From IMG/VR virus record IMGVR_UViG_3300037521_000133, positions 1 to 50,830 of that record: a stretch of 50,830 bases of DNA, one strand, 5' to 3'. This document shows, one piece after another, positions 23,062-29,506 of the stretch; the stretch's first letter is position 1, and the number at the start of each line of letters is the position of its first letter. The notes below the pieces were generated by a model. It had not been told where the DNA came from and made no database searches. It saw only the letters and a program-made list of their open reading frames with translations. This stretch comes from a virus. The position numbers were made by a program, and so were the translations under genes.

Positions 23062-23124
23062 ATGAAGAAATCTGAAACAAAAACCACTACTCTAGATTAC
23101 AAAATTGAGGGAAATGAAATTTAA
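23062..23124 (+). CDS. Leader peptide-like micro-ORF, 20 aa
   Basis: This 20-codon frame begins MKKSETK, the same seven residues that open the HTH protein at 23727, and overlaps the protease ATG (23114) by 11 bases. It could be a leader peptide that couples translation to the protease, or the remnant of a duplicated HTH gene start. Confidence 0.45.
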   Translation: MKKSETKTTTLDYKIEGNEI

Positions 23125-23587
23125 AAGAATTGACATCGATATACCTCCATATATGTATCTTGGCATACAAGAAAATATCATGGAAAATAAACCTTTCAAT
23201 TTTAATAAAATCATCAAAGGGGAATTAGTGAACGGAAGCCCGTTTCTAAAATTGAAATACAGAGAAATTGAGCTTGACGCTATGATAGATACTGGAGCCA
23301 AAAAATCCATGTTAGGTAGAAAGATTGTACCATTACTAAAAGAGTGTTACAACATAGAAAAAACAGGTGAAGCAGGCATTAATAACCCAGCGTTTGAATC
23401 AATGGTAATATTAGACACTTTTTTATTAGAGTTTAAAATGCTTGGTATTGATGAATTATTTACTGATGAATTTGTTGAAATGCCAAATGACTATCTATAC
23501 CCAATTCTGTTAGGAACAGATTTTTTAATGAGATGCAAAGAGTTTCATTATATGTCCGACAATAAAACATTTGAATTGTTTCTGTAA
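23114..23587 (+). CDS. Retropepsin-like aspartyl protease
   Basis: The 157-residue protein has AMIDTGAKKSML with the catalytic DTGA at residues 59-62, and a C-terminal ILLGTDFLMRC segment (about 131-141), the two hallmarks of single-domain retroviral-type aspartyl proteases that work as dimers. I start it at the ATG at 23114; an upstream TTG would add three residues. The gene is far from the capsid operon, so a prohead maturation role is uncertain; it may instead cleave host or early phage proteins. It has a long structured leader of its own. Confidence 0.75.
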   Translation: MKFKRIDIDIPPYMYLGIQENIMENKPFNFNKIIKGELVNGSPFLKLKYREIELDAMIDTGAKKSMLGRKIVPLLKECYNIEKTGEAGINNPAFESMVILDTFLLEFKMLGIDELFTDEFVEMPNDYLYPILLGTDFLMRCKEFHYMSDNKTFELFL

Positions 23588-23726
23588 CTCAATCTAGGCG
23601 AAACTACTCATATTCAATGAGTAGCTATTCAGAACCATTATAAATAAATGAGTACCCTCACCTATTTCATATACTGTTTTTAATCGTTATTTTGAAGTGA
23701 ACCACTAAGCAATTAAATATTCACTT

Positions 23727-23993
23727 ATGAAAAAAAGCGAGACAAAAGAGTACATTTCTGCTCAAAACAAACGCGCAAGATTAAAACGTATATCCAAGCC
23801 TATCAACGATAAAGAGATAGTAATCATTAAAATGGTATGTGCAGAACTTACATCTAAAGAAATAGCGAAAGCAACCAATCAAAGCTATCGAACAGTTGAA
23901 AATAGTAGGCAGATAATTATGAAAAAGATAGGTTGTGATAGCTCATTTGGAATAATGAAGTACGCAATACAGGAAGGTATTTTTAAATTATAA
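23727..23993 (+). CDS. LuxR/GerE-type HTH DNA-binding protein
   Basis: Residues 27-85 match a LuxR-type helix-turn-helix: INDKEIVIIKMVCAELTSKE, then IAKATNQSYRTVENSRQ and IMKKIGC. No receiver or ligand-binding domain precedes it, so it is a bare DNA-binding module of 88 residues. It is the only clear HTH transcription factor that I see and is a candidate regulator of the phage promoters, including the duplicated operator blocks. It starts MKKSETK like the micro-ORF at 23062. Confidence 0.75.
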   Translation: MKKSETKEYISAQNKRARLKRISKPINDKEIVIIKMVCAELTSKEIAKATNQSYRTVENSRQIIMKKIGCDSSFGIMKYAIQEGIFKL

Positions 23994-24017
23994 CTATGAT
24001 TGTTTGTACTCATTGAT

Positions 24018-24025
24018 TACATTTA
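24018..24025 (+). promoter_or_regulatory. Promoter-like -7 box
   Basis: TACATTTA lies 24 bp before the ATG at 24050, a fair match to TAnnTTTG. Confidence 0.35.
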
Positions 24026-24049
24026 GGGTGAACATCAAATTTATTCACC

Positions 24050-24214
24050 ATGGACGAAGAAAACGAAATGACTCAATTAGACCGTATTGAGCATAATCAA
24101 AAAATGATTAAGAATAGGCTTAAAAAAACACATGGAAACACTTTATTTTTCGTGGTATTATTTGTTCTGAGCGTCGCTGCGTCGTTTTTTTTGTACGATA
24201 CTTATAGCGGTTAG
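24050..24214 (+). CDS. Single-pass membrane protein, 54 aa
   Basis: A 54-codon frame with a charged helical N-terminal half and one membrane helix (LFFVVLFVLSVAASFFL) near the C-terminus. Layout resembles spanin-like or small tail-anchored proteins, but no partner gene is adjacent. Confidence 0.55.
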   Translation: MDEENEMTQLDRIEHNQKMIKNRLKKTHGNTLFFVVLFVLSVAASFFLYDTYSG

Positions 24215-24303
24215 ATCCCACGCTGATTTGTTTACCCTTTAAAATTCCTCTTTTTTCTCAAACGAAAAACAGAATTTTTGCAGGGGTATTTCTTGGGGGG
24301 AGT

Positions 24304-24340
24304 CGAGATCTACAATCTCGTGAAAAGGCCTCACCTTTTC
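24304..24340 (+). other. Tandem twin hairpins
   Basis: CGAGAT-CTACA-ATCTCG (24304-24320) and GAAAAGG-CCTCA-CCTTTTC (24322-24340) are two perfect hairpins one base apart, both with five-base loops, in a non-coding gap of 230 bp. They are preceded by a G6 run. They may be part of an untranslated RNA or a binding site. The rest of the gap holds nothing I can name. Confidence 0.6.
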
Positions 24341-24390
24341 TTGTATGCGATTTTTGCTTACATTGCACTTTCATAGAGTAGATTGGTTTA

Positions 24391-24398
24391 TACTTTCG
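24391..24398 (+). promoter_or_regulatory. Promoter-like box abutting a terminator
   Basis: TACTTTCG fits TAnnTTYG, but the terminator stem begins at the next base, so a transcript would start inside the stem. It may be a chance match. Confidence 0.25.
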
Positions 24399-24430
24399 AG
24401 GCTCCACAATAGTAGTTGTGGGGCTTTTTT
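24399..24430 (+). terminator. Rho-independent terminator
   Basis: AGGCTCCACAA (24399-24409) pairs with TTGTGGGGCTT (24416-24426) followed by T. It isolates the secreted-protein gene from upstream transcription. Confidence 0.85.
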
Positions 24431-24432
24431 TA

Positions 24433-24440
24433 TATATTGG
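24433..24440 (+). promoter_or_regulatory. Promoter-like -7 box next to the ATG
   Basis: TATATTGG resembles the TATATTGC box of the structured leaders and ends four bases before the ATG at 24445. If used, it would give a nearly leaderless mRNA. Confidence 0.3.
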
Positions 24441-24444
24441 CATC

Positions 24445-24870
24445 ATGAAACGTTTCATTTTGGTTTTATTGGTGTCTGCTGTATCAGCGTTCGCCAACGC
24501 GTCAGTTACTTTTGATGTCGCGCCACAAATCACAGATGATGTTATCATATCCACAGATGTAGACGCTCCAGCAATGGAGATTGTAAACACAATGGATTAT
24601 GATTTCACCATTACAAGAGAACATGTCTTGTTTAGCGAGGCAACGATCACAGTTATTTCATCTTACCCAATAATCCCGATCGACATCGATCATGATTACG
24701 GACTGATTTTATCAGAAGATGCCAAGGGAATTAACAGTACAACAGAACTTGGAGGTATAGCGGAAACTTATCAAACACAATATTTGCGAACCAATTACAA
24801 TAAGTATCAGGCATGCAAAGAGTTTTATAATTGTAGAAATACAGGAAGTTATACCGCCTCTCATTCGTAG
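24445..24870 (+). CDS. Secreted protein with signal peptide
   Basis: The ATG at 24445 opens a clear signal peptide: MKRF, then hydrophobic ILVLLVSAVSAFANA with a likely cleavage after ANA. The mature part (about 120 aa) is acidic, beta-rich in its first half, and has two Cys near the end (ACKEFYNCRN) that could form a disulphide in the periplasm. Isolated between two terminators, it is a single-gene unit. Candidate roles are superinfection exclusion or host-envelope modification; none is proven. Confidence 0.65.
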   Translation: MKRFILVLLVSAVSAFANASVTFDVAPQITDDVIISTDVDAPAMEIVNTMDYDFTITREHVLFSEATITVISSYPIIPIDIDHDYGLILSEDAKGINSTTELGGIAETYQTQYLRTNYNKYQACKEFYNCRNTGSYTASHS

Positions 24871-24891
24871 AGGCCACACACGATAGTATTT

Positions 24892-24929
24892 AACCCTCAT
24901 TATTGATTTAATGAGGGTTTTCTTTTTTT
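24892..24929 (+). terminator. Rho-independent terminator
   Basis: AACCCTCATT (24892-24901) pairs with AATGAGGGTT (24910-24919) followed by a long T-tract. A further hairpin, GCCTCT/AGAGGC (24856-24874), spans the stop codon of the upstream gene. Confidence 0.9.
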
Positions 24930-24931
24930 CG

Positions 24932-24939
24932 TACATTTG
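24932..24939 (+). promoter_or_regulatory. Promoter -7 box
   Basis: TACATTTG is a perfect TAnnTTTG box 20 bp before the ATG at 24960. Confidence 0.6.
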
Positions 24940-24959
24940 GAACACCAAAACAAGCAAAC

Positions 24960-25319
24960 ATGAACATACTAAAAACAATCTGGCTTTACTTCTACTACGG
25001 GATATCAACTATATGGCTTTTCACGGTGTACATGACAACAAGAATAATGAAGGCTCCACTTTGGGATGTTGAAATAGATCCATTTGCTTCCTGGAGGCTC
25101 TTTGACGATCAAATACTACGCGACACCTCAATATTCACAGTAACAGCCCTACTAGCAACAGGCTACTACTTTCTATCATGGTGGTGGTTCCTAATAGCTC
25201 TAGGCATCGCAATACTAAATTTCATTGTATTCATTGTGTGGCTATGGATAAAGTCCCGCAAAGAAGATTCAGACATTGGAACGACAATAGCAGTGTTAAA
25301 AGGTAAATTTAAAAGGTAA
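24960..25319 (+). CDS. Multi-pass membrane protein, 119 aa
   Basis: Three hydrophobic segments are visible: residues 5-26, about 57-75 and 77-101, followed by a basic cytoplasmic tail. It has its own promoter and precedes the kinase-like gene by two bases. No family recognised; a host-takeover or exclusion role would fit its position outside the lysis genes. Confidence 0.6.
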   Translation: MNILKTIWLYFYYGISTIWLFTVYMTTRIMKAPLWDVEIDPFASWRLFDDQILRDTSIFTVTALLATGYYFLSWWWFLIALGIAILNFIVFIVWLWIKSRKEDSDIGTTIAVLKGKFKR

Positions 25320-25321
25320 TT

Positions 25322-25813
25322 ATGGATACTAAAGCCAACTATAAAAAGGAGGCTCTTAAACGTTTAGGCAACTCAAAGCCATTACTCAATGCAATGCTAG
25401 GAGAATGGATAGGTTGCGGAATAAGCCGAGAGGTATTTGAGTGTCCCTACGATGAACGATTAGTTATTAAGGTGGCTATCGACACGCCAAACGCAAACGT
25501 TTTAGAGTGGGAGATGTGGGATATAGTACAGTATTCCGATCAATCTAAGTGGTTTGCCCCATGTGAGTTCATTTCAGATGATGGTTTAATCCTAGTACAG
25601 AAACGCACAACACCACTCGAAGATACTAAAGGCTTACGTATACCGACATACTTCACCGATGTGAAAGACTCTAACTTTGGAACGATAGACGGGGAGGTGG
25701 TTTGTCACGATTATGCTAGCAGTTTAGTAAGATTTATGTTGTTTGGTATGCCTAACCGATTGGTTGATTATAACAGGGCATATAAAAGGTGCGATGGTGT
25801 CAGAGAGAGTTAA
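25322..25813 (+). CDS. Small protein-kinase-like fold protein
   Basis: The order of motifs resembles a minimal protein-kinase lobe pair: glycine-rich GCGISREVFE (residues 31-40), VIK with K50, an acidic helix (LEWEMW), a hinge strand LILVQKR, a catalytic-loop-like FTDVKDSNFG (D113, K115, N118) and VCHDYA (D130), where kinases carry DFG. At 163 residues it is far smaller than real kinases and lacks a C-lobe substrate region, so it may bind nucleotides or act as a pseudokinase. Such proteins occur in many phages without a known role. Confidence 0.5.
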   Translation: MDTKANYKKEALKRLGNSKPLLNAMLGEWIGCGISREVFECPYDERLVIKVAIDTPNANVLEWEMWDIVQYSDQSKWFAPCEFISDDGLILVQKRTTPLEDTKGLRIPTYFTDVKDSNFGTIDGEVVCHDYASSLVRFMLFGMPNRLVDYNRAYKRCDGVRES

Positions 25814-25835
25814 TTTAGAAATCCAATACTAGAAA

Positions 25836-25876
25836 ACACACCCAAAACATACAACAGCAAAGGATGTGTCTTTTTA
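25836..25876 (+). terminator. Probable terminator before the packaging operon
   Basis: ACACACCC (25836-25843) pairs with GGATGTGT (25862-25869), one mismatch, followed by CTTTTT. It separates the kinase-like gene from the terminase promoter. Confidence 0.55.
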
Positions 25877-25951
25877 TCGAAAAGTATAAAACCGCATTTC
25901 ACGATACTAGGAATACAATAATAACACCAAACCCATTAATCTTATTTTCCC

Positions 25952-25959
25952 TATATTCG
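25952..25959 (+). promoter_or_regulatory. Promoter -7 box of the packaging genes
   Basis: TATATTCG fits TAnnTTYG. The leader is only about 12-15 nt and ends in AACAGACT-ATG, a context repeated before other head genes. Confidence 0.55.
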
Positions 25960-25978
25960 TAAAAACCTATAACAGACT

Positions 25979-26476
25979 ATGGGGGCACCTAAAGACAATA
26001 AGTTTTGGATGTTACGATCCAAACATGGTAGAGACACGATATTTGCAACACCTCAAACAATGAAAGAGGCGTGTTATGAATATTTCGAGTACCAATCAGA
26101 ACAATCATGGGAAAGAGTTGACTTTAAGGGCAAAGAAGTCGAAGAGGTCAAAATCCCTACATCGTCACCATTCACATTAACAGGATTGTGCATTTTCTTA
26201 GACGTTAACACTGATTATTTCAATCAATTTGAATCAAACTTAAAAGGTAAAACGGATAAGAAATCAAAAGATTTTTCTGGGGTCATCACACACATAAGAG
26301 ATATCATCTACAGTCAAAAGTTTGAGGGCGCGGCTGTTGGAGCTTACAACGCTAACATAATTGCACGTGATTTAGGCATAGTTGATAAACAAGAATTAGA
26401 CATTAAAGGCGTTCTTTCAGAAGAAGATCGAGAGAAGCGTATTAAGGCGTTAGAGCAAAAAATGAAAGACTCTTGA
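25979..26476 (+). CDS. terS: Terminase small subunit (gp3-like packaging protein)
   Basis: The 165-residue protein begins with a segment (ATPQTMKEACYEYFEYQ) and continues with SPFTLTGLCIFLDVNTDYF and an IRDIIYSQKFEGAAVGAYNANII helix, the layout of the gp3-type small terminase of Bacteroidota phages. It selects phage DNA and hands it to the large subunit. Its stop overlaps the TTG start of the large subunit by three bases. The C-terminal charged helix probably contacts the motor. Confidence 0.8.
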   Translation: MGAPKDNKFWMLRSKHGRDTIFATPQTMKEACYEYFEYQSEQSWERVDFKGKEVEEVKIPTSSPFTLTGLCIFLDVNTDYFNQFESNLKGKTDKKSKDFSGVITHIRDIIYSQKFEGAAVGAYNANIIARDLGIVDKQELDIKGVLSEEDREKRIKALEQKMKDS

Positions 26477-27900
26477 GCCTCACAGATGCCGAAATATACG
26501 AATTAGAGGAACTTTACGAGGAAAGGGAGGTTGACAAGCGTTATCAAGTTCTAAGAAATCCCACAGAGGCTAATTCAAGCCCTAACTATCGAGTATTACA
26601 TGAAGCTATAGAGACTCAGGAATGGGTAAAAGATAAAAAGGGTGTGCCTAAATTGGAGTCGGGTTATGCCGGTTACATCCTTGAAGGAAGCTCAAGAAGC
26701 ACAAAAACGTGGTCAGGAATCGATATAATCATTTGGTTGTGTACAGAACGTCACAAAGACAAGGGGTGTAAGATCAACATATATCGAGAGACTTATAATG
26801 AATTCAAAGAGACACTATATGATGACTTCAGACAGAGATTAGATGATTTCGATTTAGACAACAAATTCAAACGAGCAGACGAAATAAAGACATTCAAAAT
26901 AGGAAAGAGCCGTATTGCCTTCTTAGGAGATGGAAAACATGGTGGTACGTGTGATTATGCCTTTTACAATGAAGCAATGTTTATCAAAAGACAGGTGTTT
27001 GATCAATCTGAAATGAGGTGCAATATATTTTGGTGGATGGATTACAACCCATCATTTACACATCATTGGGTATTTGACAATGTACAGCCTCGACATGATG
27101 TAGGATTCTTACGCACAACGTTTAAAGACAACAAATTCATATCACCAACACAGCTTAACAAAATATTAAGCTACGAGCCTTGGTTGCCTGATTCGTATTA
27201 CATCGAGAATAACGTATTGATGTATGATGGTAAATTGATTACCGAGAAACATCAACCGCCACCCCATCCAGTAAATACAGAAAATGGTACACGTGATGAG
27301 TTCATGTGGAAAGTGTACGGTTTAGGATTGCGTGGAGCAATGAAAGGATTGATTTATCCGTTATACACACGTATAGACAAATTCCCAAACATTGCATTTA
27401 CTTATGGTCTGGATTTTGGGTTTACTGTAGATCCCTCAGCACTCGTTAAATACGCTCGTAAAGGTAGAAACATCTACATTCAGCCCCTTTGGTATAAGCC
27501 AACCGAGACAAGTGAGGAAATGCACCAAGCCTTAAGAGCATGTAAAGTCCGAATGATCACACCAATCACAGCTGATAGTGCTGATAAATACGTTTCTGAG
27601 CGTAAAGGTGTGGTTCAAATGGTACGTGAATTGTTCGCCAGGGGTTGGGAAATTGCCAAAGTGTCAAAAACAAAAGGTATCATGTTCTGGATAACTGACA
27701 TGAAGAGTTACAAGATTCATATAGTTGTCGATTTGTCAACAGAACACGGTAGGGCTATGTGGAAAGCCATTAAAAAGGAGTTGGAGAACTACAAGATGAA
27801 AGAGGTTCAAGGCATCCTAATCAACCAGCCAATCGACGGATTTGATCATTTGCTTTCGGCAGCACGCTACGCTCATATGGCACACGGTCAAGAGTTGTAG
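26473..27900 (+). CDS. terL: Terminase large subunit
   Basis: GYILEGSSRSTKTW (around residue 71) is the Walker A-like loop of phage terminases. FYNEAMF near 165 follows in the Walker B position. The RNase H-like nuclease half opens with YGLDFGFTVDPSA (near 312) and carries further acids (ADSADKY, DGFDHLLSAARY). It powers DNA packaging and cuts the concatemer. The start must be the TTG at 26473, overlapping the small-subunit stop (TTGA); no ATG lies near. The length of 475 aa is normal. Confidence 0.9.
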   Translation: MSLTDAEIYELEELYEEREVDKRYQVLRNPTEANSSPNYRVLHEAIETQEWVKDKKGVPKLESGYAGYILEGSSRSTKTWSGIDIIIWLCTERHKDKGCKINIYRETYNEFKETLYDDFRQRLDDFDLDNKFKRADEIKTFKIGKSRIAFLGDGKHGGTCDYAFYNEAMFIKRQVFDQSEMRCNIFWWMDYNPSFTHHWVFDNVQPRHDVGFLRTTFKDNKFISPTQLNKILSYEPWLPDSYYIENNVLMYDGKLITEKHQPPPHPVNTENGTRDEFMWKVYGLGLRGAMKGLIYPLYTRIDKFPNIAFTYGLDFGFTVDPSALVKYARKGRNIYIQPLWYKPTETSEEMHQALRACKVRMITPITADSADKYVSERKGVVQMVRELFARGWEIAKVSKTKGIMFWITDMKSYKIHIVVDLSTEHGRAMWKAIKKELENYKMKEVQGILINQPIDGFDHLLSAARYAHMAHGQEL

Positions 27901-27916
27901 AATTGAATATTATTAG

Positions 27917-27924
27917 TATATTGC
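27917..27924 (+). promoter_or_regulatory. Promoter -7 box of leader copy B
   Basis: TATATTGC, with GTTG 19-20 bp upstream (27894-27897) as a possible -33 element. The 15 bases 27916-27930 equal 13327-13341. Confidence 0.6.
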
Positions 27925-28041
27925 GGTATCTGAAGTGGCTTGCAAATCACAAAGATCTTAATTTTGAAACCCTTATACTGGAATGCCATGCAAGCGGCTA
28001 CTATATCTAGTGTAGGGGTTTTGACACGTAAAACAAGTATT
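27925..28041 (+). ncRNA. Structured 5' leader RNA, copy B (kissing-loop family)
   Basis: GTG (27935-27937) and CAC (27948-27950) close the loop GCTTGCAAAT. GCTTGCA (27938-27944) is exactly complementary to TGCAAGC (27989-27995) in the second loop, closed by GCC (27985-27987) and GGC (27996-27998). That hairpin caps a 15-bp uninterrupted stem, 27967-27981 with 28007-28021. Unpaired CACAAAG, GGAATGCC and GGCTA equal those in copies A and C. The leader ends at the ATG of a small membrane protein. Confidence 0.85.
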
Positions 28042-28245
28042 ATGGAAATAGTAGGAAAATTATTAGTAGGATTATTAGTAGCGTTAGGATTAAGTTTATT
28101 GGTTTCCCTGCCAGTTTATTGGTTGTGGAATTGGTTAATGCCTGAAATATTCGGTTTGAAAGTAATTACATTTTGGCAGTCTTTAGGGCTTTCGTTATTA
28201 TGTAGCCTACTATTCAAGAACTCAAGTAGCAGTAGTAACGACTAA
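28042..28245 (+). CDS. Two-pass membrane protein, 67 aa
   Basis: I start at the ATG at 28042, since the upstream frame lies within the leader RNA. Two membrane helices (residues 3-25 and about 42-58) surround LWNWLMPEIFGLK, a motif I associate with small membrane proteins common in Bacteroidota and their phages. Role unknown. It is the gene directly behind leader copy B. Confidence 0.7.
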   Translation: MEIVGKLLVGLLVALGLSLLVSLPVYWLWNWLMPEIFGLKVITFWQSLGLSLLCSLLFKNSSSSSND

Positions 28246-28255
28246 AACAAACATT

Positions 28256-28483
28256 ATGAAAATAGAAAGCCCATTAGAAGCTGAGATGTTGTTATGGTAC
28301 ATACATAGCCCAAACCCATTTCCTAGTATTGACACACCCGCATGTAAGTCATTAATTGAAAAATTTGAGAAGAATGGTATAATGAGATATAAGGACGACA
28401 AACTAATCATTGTCCAAGATGCGTTAGAATGTTTCATGAACAAGATTAGAGAGATTGAACTACCTAAACAAGTATGGGTTTAA
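28256..28483 (+). CDS. Hypothetical protein, 75 aa
   Basis: A small soluble protein with mixed helices, following the membrane protein by ten bases. No recognised domain. Confidence 0.6.
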   Translation: MKIESPLEAEMLLWYIHSPNPFPSIDTPACKSLIEKFEKNGIMRYKDDKLIIVQDALECFMNKIREIELPKQVWV

Positions 28484-28502
28484 CGACTAACAACTATAGA
28501 GT

Positions 28503-28712
28503 ATGAAACTATTTAAACGAAAGAACAAAACCATAGAATTAGTCTTGTTGAAGCAGAAGCGCGAGAGATATATAAAGCTTGATGATTTACTTGTCGAAGG
28601 AGGATTTGTTCACCACACAAGCCAGAAACAAATGCATAGATTCTATCTTGATGAAATAACAAAAATGGAGGAAAGGATTGTAGAAATCTCACCTAAAATG
28701 ACCAAAGTATGA
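28503..28712 (+). CDS. Small basic hypothetical protein, 69 aa
   Basis: Lys-rich, helical, overlapping the next start by four bases. No recognised domain. Confidence 0.55.
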   Translation: MKLFKRKNKTIELVLLKQKRERYIKLDDLLVEGGFVHHTSQKQMHRFYLDEITKMEERIVEISPKMTKV

Positions 28713-28960
28713 CAGCAGAAGAGAAAGCAAAGGAGTTGGTAAAGAAATATATTGATTATATGCCTAGCGTGAATGAGTATTACCAAGAGCATGAGCCAGA
28801 CGAAGATTCAGCGAAGGAATGCGCCTTAATAACGGTTGATGAGATACTTAATTCCACACCACTAACATCTTACCCTAAAAGCTATATTGAAAAACATGGA
28901 ATACCAGTAGGTTCAAAAGACTGGTGGAAAGAAGTAAGAACAGAAATTGAAAAGCTATGA
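28709..28960 (+). CDS. Hypothetical phage protein, 83 aa
   Basis: KAKELVKKYIDYM and AKECALITVDEILNS give a pattern of small helical proteins common in phages of this host group. It overlaps both neighbours by four bases. Function unknown. Confidence 0.65.
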   Translation: MTAEEKAKELVKKYIDYMPSVNEYYQEHEPDEDSAKECALITVDEILNSTPLTSYPKSYIEKHGIPVGSKDWWKEVRTEIEKL

Positions 28961-29136
28961 TAGAAGAGTTTGAGTTACTAAGCACCTATTTAAGTTGGTA
29001 CATCGACAACCTAAAGCCTGTAACCCTAGATTATCAACTAAAGGTATATGCTGAACACGGATACATCAACGAGGGTAGAACTCGACAACAGCTACCAAGT
29101 TTTGAACAATGGAAACAATTAACAACCGAATCCTAG
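28957..29136 (+). CDS. Small hypothetical protein, 59 aa
   Basis: A 59-codon frame starting at the ATG that overlaps the previous stop (ATGA). Residues look helical and aromatic-rich. It is the last coding gene before the tRNA-like RNA. Confidence 0.55.
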   Translation: MIEEFELLSTYLSWYIDNLKPVTLDYQLKVYAEHGYINEGRTRQQLPSFEQWKQLTTES

Positions 29137-29174
29137 ACGGTTTCTAGGTAACTAAGTAATAGGTTAAAACATAT

Positions 29175-29377
29175 GGGGATATGACAGGGAAATGTTCAGA
29201 CAAATACAGAGTAGCTTTTAGCTAAAGGAAATCTGTAGAAGTGATTTTGTCGATGCTTTACTTCCTTGGTGTCAAATGGGTGGCGTGATTCGAATATCAA
29301 ACTAAAGGTAATCACTTACTTTTGATTGTTATCGTATATCATTAGATCGGTTGAAGGTTCGATTCCTTCTGTCCCTA
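29175..29377 (+). ncRNA. tRNA-like RNA element 2, about 200 nt
   Basis: GGGGATA (29175-29181) pairs with TGTCCCT (29370-29376, two G-T), directly after a perfect T-arm GAAGG-TTCGATT-CCTTC (29353-29369): a true tRNA 3' half with discriminator A, then CTA rather than CCA. The interior is about 170 nt and has its own helices: TAGCT/AGCTA inside ACAGA/TCTGT (29206-29236) and AAGTGATT/AATCACTT (29239-29246, 29310-29317) enclosing GGTGGCGTGATTCGAAT, shared with element 1. TGACAGG after the acceptor recalls tmRNA, but the RNA is too short and I see no tag frame. It may be a reduced tmRNA, an interrupted tRNA or a mimic. Confidence 0.55.
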
Positions 29378-29384
29378 CTAAATT

Positions 29385-29413
29385 AAAGCGTGTCAGAAAT
29401 GATGCGCTTTTTT
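29385..29413 (+). terminator. Rho-independent terminator
   Basis: AAAGCGTGTCA (29385-29395) pairs with TGATGCGCTTT (29400-29410) over 11 bp, loop GAAA, then T. It ends the tRNA-like RNA transcript. The next 93 bases to the portal start hold no other feature I can name. Confidence 0.9.
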
Positions 29414-29506
29414 ACGCCCAAAAATTAATAACATTACACCCAATTTCTGTTTAATTTTCATTATGTTAAAATAATTCTTTAGTTTTGATTAAAATAACAT
29501 TCTTTA

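Noticed and set aside
29175-29377. A complete tmRNA
   Set aside because: The ends and TGACAGG recall tmRNA, but the RNA is about 200 nt, I find no convincing tag reading frame ending in the usual Ala-Ala, and the pseudoknots could not be drawn.
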